The notes under the pieces: model-generated | What the model saw: only the letters and a program-made list of their open reading frames with translations | Databases searched by the model: none | Told to the model about the DNA's origin: nothing | Position numbers and translations under genes: made by a program | Part shown: piece after piece, positions 16,105-22,898 of the stretch | Layout of the letters: every line of letters begins with the position of its first letter | Numbering within the stretch: the stretch's first letter is position 1 | Assembly (NCBI GenBank): GCA_030040015.1 | Contig: JASHUM010000004.1 | Coordinates: forward strand, 1 to 41,011 | Length of the DNA stretch: 41,011 nt | Direction: 5' to 3' | From: Acidimicrobiales bacterium | Lineage (GTDB): Bacteria > Actinomycetota > Acidimicrobiia > Acidimicrobiales > UBA8190

Positions 16105-17612
16105 ACCAGGCATCGGGCAGCGAGGTCCGGGGGGAATCGCGTCTTCTGATCGACGGGAAGCTCGTGGAGGCCAGTGGCGGCCAGAGCTTCGCCAACATCG
16201 ACCCGGCCACCGAGAAGTCCCTCGGGGACACCGCCGACGGCACCGCCGCCGACATGGGCACCGCCATCGCCGCCGCCCGCCGGGCCTTCGACGAGACGTC
16301 GTGGGCCACCGACCACGCTTTCCGTCGCCGTTGCCTGGAGCAGCTGCACGCCGCCCTGGAGCAGCACAAGGAGGAGCTGCGGGCCGTGGTGGTGGCCGAA
16401 GCGGGCTGCCCCATCGCGTTGACCTACGCCATCCAGGTGGACCTGCCCATCGCCGACGTGCCGTACTACTCCGAGTTGGCCGTGACCTACCCCTACGACC
16501 AGCCCATGCCCGAGCGCGAGGTGTTCGGGCAACGCACCCGCCGCATGATCCTGCGAGAGGCCACCGGCGTGGTGGGCGCCATCACGCCGTGGAACTTCCC
16601 GCTCTTCTTGAACATGGCCAAGCTGAGCCCGGCGCTGGCTGCCGGCAACACGGTCGTGCTCAAGCCCGCCCCGGACACCCCGTGGTCGGCCACCGTGCTC
16701 GGGCGCCTGATCGCCGAGGAGACCGACATCCCCGCCGGCGTCGTCAACGTGGTCGCCTCCTCCGACCACCTGACGGGCGAGGTCCTCACCACCGATCCCC
16801 GGGTGGACATGGTCACCTTCACCGGCTCCACCGCCACCGGTCGGCGCATCATGGCCAAGGGCGCCGAGACGGTGAAGAAGGTGTTCCTCGAGCTCGGCGG
16901 AAAGTCGGCCAACATCGTCCTCGACGACGTCGAGGATCTGGGCGCCGCCTGTGCCGGTGGCGGCTTCGCCGTCTGTGTGCACGCCGGTCAGGGATGCGCC
17001 ATCACCACCCGGCTGCTCCTCCCTCGCTCCCGCTACGACGAGGGCGTCGAGCTGGCCGCCGCCGCCATGGCCGGCATGAGCTACGGCGATCCCTGGAACC
17101 CGGCCAACCTCATGGGCCCGGTGGTGAGCGAGAAGCAGCGCCAGCGGGTGCTCGGCTACATCGACAAGGGCAAAGCCGAGGCCCGCCTGGTGCGTGGGGG
17201 GGACATCCCGGCCGAGCTGCCCACCGGCTACTTCGTCGAGCCCACGTTGTTCGCCGACGTGAGTCCCAAGGCGACGATCGCCCAGGAGGAGATCTTCGGT
17301 CCGGTGCTGGCGGTGATCCCCTACGAGGACGAGGACGACGCCGTGCGCATCGCCAACGACTCCATCTACGGGTTGTCGGGGGCGGTGACGAGCCCCAACG
17401 AGGAGCGGGCACTGGCCGTGGCCCGGCGCATCCGCAGCGGGACGCTGAGCATCAACGGAGGGGTGTACCTCGCCCCCGACGTGCCCTTCGGTGGATACCG
17501 CCAGAGCGGTCTCGGGCGCGAGCACGGGCGAGAGGGCTTCGAGGAGTACCTGGAGTCGAAGACCGTCGCCATCCCCGTCGCAGGCGCCGGAGCGCCCAAG
17601 CTCACCGGTTGA
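16101..17612 (+). CDS. NAD(P)-dependent aldehyde dehydrogenase
   Basis: A 503-residue ALDH-superfamily enzyme oxidising an aldehyde to the acid. The substrate-pocket Asn165 lies in TPWNFP, FTGSTATGR binds the cofactor, the general base Glu264 is in LELGGK, and the nucleophile Cys299 is in HAGQGCAITTR. The EEIFGPV and FGGYRQSGLGREHG C-terminal motifs are present. Length and motifs are complete. The ATG at 16101 overlaps the ligase stop (ATGA), so translation is coupled. An aldehyde could arise in the window from a retro-aldol step or from oxidation of a primary alcohol; the actual substrate is not known. Confidence 0.94.
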   Translation: MNQASGSEVRGESRLLIDGKLVEASGGQSFANIDPATEKSLGDTADGTAADMGTAIAAARRAFDETSWATDHAFRRRCLEQLHAALEQHKEELRAVVVAEAGCPIALTYAIQVDLPIADVPYYSELAVTYPYDQPMPEREVFGQRTRRMILREATGVVGAITPWNFPLFLNMAKLSPALAAGNTVVLKPAPDTPWSATVLGRLIAEETDIPAGVVNVVASSDHLTGEVLTTDPRVDMVTFTGSTATGRRIMAKGAETVKKVFLELGGKSANIVLDDVEDLGAACAGGGFAVCVHAGQGCAITTRLLLPRSRYDEGVELAAAAMAGMSYGDPWNPANLMGPVVSEKQRQRVLGYIDKGKAEARLVRGGDIPAELPTGYFVEPTLFADVSPKATIAQEEIFGPVLAVIPYEDEDDAVRIANDSIYGLSGAVTSPNEERALAVARRIRSGTLSINGGVYLAPDVPFGGYRQSGLGREHGREGFEEYLESKTVAIPVAGAGAPKLTG

Positions 17613-17643
17613 CGCGAGGTCACCGCGCCACCTTGTGTGGCCA

Positions 17644-17705
17644 GGTGAACGGTCATCCACGACTTCGTGACGGCATGGGCGCGCCCGGGTGAAATCTGGG
17701 TGACC
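17644..17705. promoter_or_regulatory. PHO-box-like direct repeats upstream of the phosphatase gene
   Basis: GGTGAAA (17688-17694) and GGTGACC (17699-17705) repeat with an 11-base period, and a further GGTGAAC lies at 17644-17650. GGTGAAC is the complement of GTTCACC, the 7-base unit of the actinobacterial PhoP box, whose units repeat every 11 bases. The location about 140 bp upstream of an exported phosphatase fits. The assignment is inference; units 2 and 3 are imperfect. Confidence 0.4.
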
Positions 17706-17833
17706 ACCTCAACTTCGGCTTCGACTCGCAGCACCACTAACACGCAGGGCTGTTTTCACAACCGACACGATATGGACACGGACTAATTGGCGCGAGTTCG
17801 AACAACGTTCTCTCATCAATTACTCATCGGTCT

Positions 17834-17839
17834 TACCGT
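17834..17839 (+). promoter_or_regulatory. -10 candidate TACCGT for the phosphatase gene
   Basis: TACCGT ends six bases before the ATG at 17846, which places the transcription start on the start codon (leaderless). No good ribosome-binding site precedes the ATG. The flanking CTTACCGTGC ten-mer recurs at the promoter of the collagen-like gene (32154-32163). Confidence 0.4.
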
Positions 17840-17845
17840 GCCAGG

Positions 17846-19873
17846 ATGGAAACCCCTTACGGAGAGATCCCGTCGAAGCTGGCGAAGGACATGCGTCCCC
17901 AGGAGATGCATGACTATCTGAAGAAGCGCTATGGCCGGCGAACTGTCCTCAAGGGAGTGGCGCTCGCCGGAGCCGCTGCGGCCGCCGGTCCGATCTTCTG
18001 GCGGCGGGCGGATGCCTTTGCCGCCAGCAGCACGACCACCACCCCCCAGTGGATCGGTTACGGCAGCAACCCGGCCACCAGCATGTGGGTCTCCTGGTCG
18101 GCGGGCAGCGCCGGCACCGATCCCAGCCCGGTGCCCACGACGACCTCGGGCCAAGCGAACAGCGCCGTGCTCCAGTACGCCACCTCCCTGAGCACCCTGA
18201 ACGCCAACGAGGGCCAGGTCGTGAGCGCCGATCTCCTCGGGCAGGTGCCGATCCCGACTGGCCAGCCGTCGGGCAACGTCGACGACACGTACTACATCTC
18301 CGCCTTGCTCACGGGGCTCACGCCGGGGACGACGTACTACTACAAGGTCAGCAACAACAACGGAAGCTCCTGGAATTCCGGCGCCTACTTCACCACCGCG
18401 CCTTCCACCGTCGGCAACTTCACGTTCTGCGCCACCGGGGACGAGTACGAGGACAGTGACACCGCCGAGGTGATCGCCAGCATCCTGGCCTACAACCCGG
18501 CCTTCACCATCGTGGCCGGCGACCTCAGCTACGCCAGCGGCGGCACGGCCACTCTGGGCAAGGAGTACGGGGCCAACGCCAGCAACACCACCCAGGCCAG
18601 TTACACCCCCGGCGACTGGGACACGTTCTTCAGCTATCTGGGCGAGTCGGCGCAGTACATCCCCTGGATCGTGGGCGTCGGCAACCACGAGATGGAGCCT
18701 CTCACCGTCGACGGATACGCCGGGGTTCTGACCCGTTTCCCCGACCTGGCGCAATCCGCCAACGGGGGCAGCAACACCGCCGAGAACGGGTCCAGCATCA
18801 CCTACACCGGCTCGAGCTTCACGTGGAGCGGGTACACGATCACCAACGGAAACACCTACAACACCGGCTCGCCGGTGGTGCGGACCTTCACGTACGGCAA
18901 CGTGGCCTTCATCCAGCTCGACGGCAACGACCTCTCGGCCGAGATCTCCGAGAACAACGGCTACACCGGTGGCCAGCAGACCAACTGGCTGATCGCCCAG
19001 CTCGCCACCTACCGGAACTCCCAGACCGTCGACTTCATCGTCGTCTACTTCCACAACTGTTTGTACTGCACCAACAGCACCCACGGCTCTGACGGCGGCA
19101 TCCGCAACGTCTGGCAGCCGATCTTCGACAACTGGAACGTCGACCTGGTCATCAACGGCCATGTGCACGCCTATGAACGCTCGCAACCGCTCTTCAACAA
19201 CGCCGTGGTCCAGCAGGTGGCGAGTTCCGGCAGCTACACCAACTTCTACACCGAGCAGGGTTCTGTCACTCCGCCATCGGGTGCCATCTCCGCCACGACC
19301 TACATCTGTGCCGGCGGCGGCGGGCAGAGCCTGTACACGACGTGGTACGGCTACGCCGGCGGGGACGACGGCACGTCCGGAGACGGGCACGTGACCGGCG
19401 ACTCCAACACGAGCACGTTCACCACCGGCACCTCCCCGTTCCTCGATGTCTGGAAGGTGAGCGGGACGGTGGAGTCGGGGACCGCCACCGGGGCCCCGAG
19501 CGGGGCGTCCGGTGTGGCCACGGGCGGGAGTACGGAGAACGACCCGGCCTACAACGCCGCCGCTCCGTTCTCGGCGTGGCGCTACGCCACCTGGTCCCAC
19601 CTCGCCGTGAACGTCACTGCCCCCACCACGACCGGCGGCCAGACCTCCATGCAGATCCTCGGGGTGGACGCCAACGTCTCGCCCACGGTGGTCATGGACA
19701 GTGTGACCATCATTCGCGACTCAGTGGTGCAGCCACCGGCGTCGACTCCCGAAGTGTCCGCCACCGATCTGCTGGTCGTCGCCGGGGGTGCAATTGTCGG
19801 TGCTGGAGCCTATGCGGCGCACCGCAAGGCCCAACGTGAGCGCATCTTCGTCTCCAGCCGCCCCTCCAACTGA
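17846..19873 (+). CDS. Tat-exported purple acid phosphatase-like metallophosphoesterase, membrane-anchored
   Basis: A 675-residue exported phosphoesterase. The N-terminus has a twin-arginine signal, GRRTVLKG (Arg31-Arg32), with a hydrophobic stretch to about residue 50 and likely cleavage near ADAFA. A fibronectin-like N-terminal domain of purple acid phosphatases follows (QWIGYGSNPATSMWVSW). The metallophosphoesterase ligands come in order: CATGDEY, AGDLSYA, GVGNHEME, VYFHN and INGHVHAYERSQP. A long Ser/Thr/Gly-rich region and one C-terminal transmembrane helix (about 640-660) with a basic tail anchor it outside the cell. The start is ATG at 17846, which leaves 30 residues before the RR pair; ATG at 17891 is an alternative. 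It would release phosphate from esters. A TatB-like gene follows, and PHO-like repeats lie upstream. Confidence 0.9.
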   Translation: METPYGEIPSKLAKDMRPQEMHDYLKKRYGRRTVLKGVALAGAAAAAGPIFWRRADAFAASSTTTTPQWIGYGSNPATSMWVSWSAGSAGTDPSPVPTTTSGQANSAVLQYATSLSTLNANEGQVVSADLLGQVPIPTGQPSGNVDDTYYISALLTGLTPGTTYYYKVSNNNGSSWNSGAYFTTAPSTVGNFTFCATGDEYEDSDTAEVIASILAYNPAFTIVAGDLSYASGGTATLGKEYGANASNTTQASYTPGDWDTFFSYLGESAQYIPWIVGVGNHEMEPLTVDGYAGVLTRFPDLAQSANGGSNTAENGSSITYTGSSFTWSGYTITNGNTYNTGSPVVRTFTYGNVAFIQLDGNDLSAEISENNGYTGGQQTNWLIAQLATYRNSQTVDFIVVYFHNCLYCTNSTHGSDGGIRNVWQPIFDNWNVDLVINGHVHAYERSQPLFNNAVVQQVASSGSYTNFYTEQGSVTPPSGAISATTYICAGGGGQSLYTTWYGYAGGDDGTSGDGHVTGDSNTSTFTTGTSPFLDVWKVSGTVESGTATGAPSGASGVATGGSTENDPAYNAAAPFSAWRYATWSHLAVNVTAPTTTGGQTSMQILGVDANVSPTVVMDSVTIIRDSVVQPPASTPEVSATDLLVVAGGAIVGAGAYAAHRKAQRERIFVSSRPSN

Positions 19874-19936
19874 CAGGTCACGGACGCCGGCCGCCATGCC
19901 GGGCCTGTCGTCGGCCCGGTAGAGCCGTCGCACACC

Positions 19937-20341
19937 TTGCTCGATCTCGACCCGGCCAAGCTGCTGGTGATCCTGGTGGTCGGCATCGTCGTCCTCGGGC
20001 CGCAGCGGCTGCCGCAGCTCGCTCGTCAGGCTGGGTCCCTGTGGGCTGACATCCGGCGTCTGCGCAAGCGACTGGAGGAGGAGCTGCGGGGCAGCTTCCC
20101 TGAGCTTCCCCCGACCCACGAGGTGGTACGGGCGGTGCGCTCCCCGGTGTCGTTGCTGGATCGGTTGGCTGATGCCCACGATGTGTCCCGGACCAACGGC
20201 ACGTCGTCACCGCTGACGAACGGCTCCGAGGTGAAGCCTGGATCGGCCGTCCCCGACGTCGAGGTAACCGCGAGTGATCCGGTGTCCGGGGACTCCGACG
20301 TGAACTCGGTGATCGTCCTCGATGATCCCAGTATGAACTGA
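19937..20341 (+). CDS. tatB: TatA/TatB-family protein, TatB-like
   Basis: A 134-residue Sec-independent translocase subunit. It has one N-terminal transmembrane helix (about 7-20, PAKLLVILVVGIVVLG), then the GP hinge (GPQRLP) and an amphipathic basic helix (QLARQAGSLWADIRRLRKRL), the TatA/B layout. The tail is long, Ser/Thr-rich and probably disordered, which favours TatB over TatA. The start is TTG at 19937: no ATG or GTG gives a sensible N-terminus and the frame is closed by the phosphatase stop upstream. It directly follows a Tat substrate by 63 bp in the same direction. Whether it is the cell's main TatB or an extra paralogue cannot be seen here. Confidence 0.8.
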   Translation: MLDLDPAKLLVILVVGIVVLGPQRLPQLARQAGSLWADIRRLRKRLEEELRGSFPELPPTHEVVRAVRSPVSLLDRLADAHDVSRTNGTSSPLTNGSEVKPGSAVPDVEVTASDPVSGDSDVNSVIVLDDPSMN

Positions 20342-20388
20342 GGCTCTCGGAGGAGACAGGGCGCGTCGGGCAGGAGTTCGCCGGTCAT

Positions 20389-20414
20389 CTCCGGCCCCGG
20401 AGCGACGGTAGCGT
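20389..20414 (+). promoter_or_regulatory. Candidate leaderless promoter with upstream dyad, DUF2889 gene
   Basis: TAGCGT (20409-20414) ends six bases before the GTG at 20421. A perfect 6-bp inverted repeat, CTCCGG-CC-CCGGAG (20389-20402), lies just upstream in the spacer region. This dyad differs from the CTGAC operator and could be an unrelated control site or a hairpin ending the TatB transcript. Confidence 0.35.
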
Positions 20415-20420
20415 GAGGCG

Positions 20421-21416
20421 GTGAACCTCGGCACCTCGGCCCTCCGCCGTCCACTGGATGAGCTCGTGGCGCGTCGGGCTGGTTCCGTGCGCCGGACGAT
20501 GCACGTCGACGTGAGCGCACGGACCGGATGGGGCGTCGCCCTGGCCGTGAGCGGGACGGCGCGCGACATACGGACCGACGCCCAGGGAGGCGACCGACCC
20601 GAGGTGTTGTCGGAGGCCGTCGTCGACGCCGAGTTCGACGAGCAACGACAGCTGGTGCGCCTGGAGTGCCGCCCTGAGGCGCCATGGGCCACTCCGCTGG
20701 TGGGGGCGCGGGCCGGCGGCGGGTTCCGGCGTCACCTCGATGTCGTCGTCCCTGACGCCGAGCGCCGCTCCCTGGTGCGCCAGGTGCTCGACGACATGCC
20801 GGCGGCGTTGCTCATCTCGGGGTATGGCTTCATGCGGATGGCCCGCCGCCAGGGATTGTCTCCCTCGGCGCTCACCCCGCCCGACGTCCTCGACCGCATG
20901 GTCGACCTGTGTTCGGGCTGGCGAGCCGGCGGTGCCGCCGTCTCCAGCATCACCGGCGGACACGGCGTCCCCGTCCAGGACTGCCCCGCCGCACCGGCGT
21001 GGCCCAGCGACGACCCGTGGGCGTTCCACGCGTGTGCCCCACTCGGGCCTGACGCCATGCGCCGTCGGCGCTGCCTGGACGCGACCCGCGCCGAGGACGG
21101 AGCGCTCTCGGTGTGGGCCATGTTCCGGGACTCGGTGGGTGAGCCGAAGGGCGGGGAAGCCGTGCTCCACGAATACGCGGTGCGCGCCAGCGTCGTCGAC
21201 GGTGCGCTCGTCCACCTGAGCGCCGAGCCCCGGGTGCTGCCGTTCGCCGAGTGTCCCGCTGCCGCCGCCGAGGTCGGGGCCCTGATCGGCACGGCGGTCG
21301 CCGATCTGCCCACCGCCGTACCCGAGACCCTGGTCGGCGTGGCGTGCTGCACGCATCTGAACGACCTGTTGCGTGCCCTTGGCGGCTTGTCCGGGCTGCT
21401 CGACCTCGCTCTCTGA
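20421..21416 (+). CDS. DUF2889 domain protein
   Basis: A 331-residue soluble protein matching the DUF2889 pattern: a central HLDVVVPD segment, the late LHEYAVRASV and LPFAECPAAAAEVGAL segments, and the diagnostic CCTHLNDLLRALGGL near the C-terminus. No signal peptide or transmembrane helix is visible. DUF2889 proteins have no established activity that I know of. They are often found near aromatic or steroid catabolic genes, which fits this neighbourhood, but the gene lacks the CTGAC operator. The start is GTG at 20421, probably read from a leaderless mRNA. It is bounded downstream by a hairpin (21415-21458). Confidence 0.82.
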   Translation: MNLGTSALRRPLDELVARRAGSVRRTMHVDVSARTGWGVALAVSGTARDIRTDAQGGDRPEVLSEAVVDAEFDEQRQLVRLECRPEAPWATPLVGARAGGGFRRHLDVVVPDAERRSLVRQVLDDMPAALLISGYGFMRMARRQGLSPSALTPPDVLDRMVDLCSGWRAGGAAVSSITGGHGVPVQDCPAAPAWPSDDPWAFHACAPLGPDAMRRRRCLDATRAEDGALSVWAMFRDSVGEPKGGEAVLHEYAVRASVVDGALVHLSAEPRVLPFAECPAAAAEVGALIGTAVADLPTAVPETLVGVACCTHLNDLLRALGGLSGLLDLAL

Positions 21417-21458
21417 GAACCGGCCCCTCGGGCCGTGAGCCCCGAGAAGGTGGTTCTC
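21415..21458 (+). terminator. Candidate terminator after the DUF2889 gene
   Basis: A nested inverted repeat starts at the DUF2889 stop codon. Outer arms GAGAACC (21415-21421) and GGTTCTC (21452-21458) enclose a hairpin CGGCCC-CTC-GGGCCG (21421-21435). There is no T-run, so it is a structured end rather than a textbook intrinsic terminator. Confidence 0.4.
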
Positions 21459-21574
21459 TACGGACGCTCAAAGATGGCGCCGGCCCATTCAGGCCTCCCG
21501 GGGTGATCGCCGATCTTCGTCGTAGGTCCGGGTGATCCGAGCATCACGCGAGGGCGCCCAGGGCACTCGATCCG

Positions 21575-22840
21575 ATGGGCGACGACGACCGGGAACCGAG
21601 GACCCACCTGGTGCAGCACATGCGCCTTCAGTGGGGCGTGCGGTGCATCTTCCGACGCACGTCCTTCCTCATGACCACGGGTCCTCACGCCCTGGCCCTG
21701 TGCGCCGCCGTGACGGGCGCGCTCGAACGCCCGACGTGGTCCCCCGACCTTGCCGTGGCGGCGCGGACGTGGCGTCTGGGCGTGGCTCCTGCCGATGCCG
21801 CGGCCGGATTGCGGTACCTGGCTGAGACGGTGACGCAGGTGGTGACGGCGGAGTTCGGCGAGATCCCCGCCCCCGGGCTCGACACGGTGCTCGAGCAGCT
21901 GATGGGCGAGGCGAAGTCGGCGTCGTCGCGTTCGGAGCTCGCCAGCTACGACGTGGACAGCGGATGCCCGAACCGGCGCGCCCTCGAGGGCGACCTCGCT
22001 GACAGCGTCGCCGAGGCCCTGGCGGATGGGGGCGACGTCGCCCTCGCCGTGGTCGAGCTCCACCCCTCGGTCAAGCGGCGGGACGAAGGTCTCTTGTCGT
22101 TGGTGGCGGTCCTGCGCCGGGCGCTCGGGGCTCCCGGACACGTGTACCGGGTGGCGGCCACCAAGTTGGCCGTGCTCTTGCCGGGCCAGGACAGCGCTGA
22201 CGCCGGCACCATGATGCTGCGGGCGACGTGCGGCGGGGCACCACGGTTCATGTGGGGCGCATCGAGCCTGCAGGCGTCCGGTGTCACCAGCGCCGAGCGC
22301 GCCGATGCCGTGGTGCTCCTGGCCGAAGCGGACCTCCACCTGCGCAGCCGCGACTACACGCACGCCCGGAAGATGTTGACCCGCCAGCGGCGGCACTCGG
22401 CGCTGGCGGCCGTGGCCGGCGCCCTGGTGATGGTGGCCGGCGTGACCCTCGGGCTCAGCTCCACCGGACCGTCCCACCTCCACGGGCCCGCCGCTCTGCG
22501 GTCCCCGGTCGTCGGTCCCGTGCCACCCGCGCCCCAGTCGACCACCCCGCCCTTGCCCGGCTCGCCGCCGCCGGCCGTCCCGACGCCTGGGAACCTGGCC
22601 GGCCTCAGCGCTGCTCCGACCGTTCGCCAACCCCTGGCCACCGTCGTCCACCTCACGCCGACTCCGGGCCCGGCCCCGGCGACCGGGCCTCCGGCGCAGT
22701 CTTCGCAACCACCGGCGCCGGCACCCTCTCCACCCCCTGGGACGGCGCCGCCGACGGCGCCGTCATCCCCGGTCAGTCAGCTCCTCGGAGAAGCAGAGGG
22801 GCTCGTCAACAGCTTGCTGAGCTCGTTGAACATCGTCTGA
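21575..22840 (+). CDS. Membrane protein with degenerate GGDEF-like domain and proline-rich tail
   Basis: A 421-residue protein. The middle section resembles a diguanylate cyclase domain: DVDSGCPNRRALEGDL matches the DxLTGLPNRRxL start, VALAVVELHP matches the core strand, and YRVAATKLAVLLPG stands where RxGGDEFxxLLP should be. The GGDEF catalytic loop is thus replaced by AATKL, so it should not make c-di-GMP. A transmembrane helix (about 277-296) follows, then roughly 100 residues rich in Pro, Ala and Ser, probably outside the membrane, ending in an amphipathic SQLLGEAEGLVNSLLSSL helix. The N-terminal 110 residues are helical and not recognised. The start is ATG at 21575. A signalling or cell-envelope role is conceivable, with no direct evidence. 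Confidence 0.72.
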   Translation: MGDDDREPRTHLVQHMRLQWGVRCIFRRTSFLMTTGPHALALCAAVTGALERPTWSPDLAVAARTWRLGVAPADAAAGLRYLAETVTQVVTAEFGEIPAPGLDTVLEQLMGEAKSASSRSELASYDVDSGCPNRRALEGDLADSVAEALADGGDVALAVVELHPSVKRRDEGLLSLVAVLRRALGAPGHVYRVAATKLAVLLPGQDSADAGTMMLRATCGGAPRFMWGASSLQASGVTSAERADAVVLLAEADLHLRSRDYTHARKMLTRQRRHSALAAVAGALVMVAGVTLGLSSTGPSHLHGPAALRSPVVGPVPPAPQSTTPPLPGSPPPAVPTPGNLAGLSAAPTVRQPLATVVHLTPTPGPAPATGPPAQSSQPPAPAPSPPPGTAPPTAPSSPVSQLLGEAEGLVNSLLSSLNIV

Positions 22841-22898
22841 GCTCCTCGGCCTTCGCACCGTGCGTCGGCAGGCGCCGTCGCCGTCGAGCGGAGAGCCG

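Noticed and set aside
17610-17622. TGAC-N5-GTCA at the end of the aldehyde dehydrogenase gene
   Set aside because: Spacer is five, not six, and it overlaps the stop codon, so it is out of register with the true operators.
17796-17812. TTCGAAC-AAC-GTTCTC, resembling an actinobacterial LexA/SOS box
   Set aside because: The spacing between GAAC and GTTC is three instead of four and the outer bases do not match; the gene behind it is a phosphatase.
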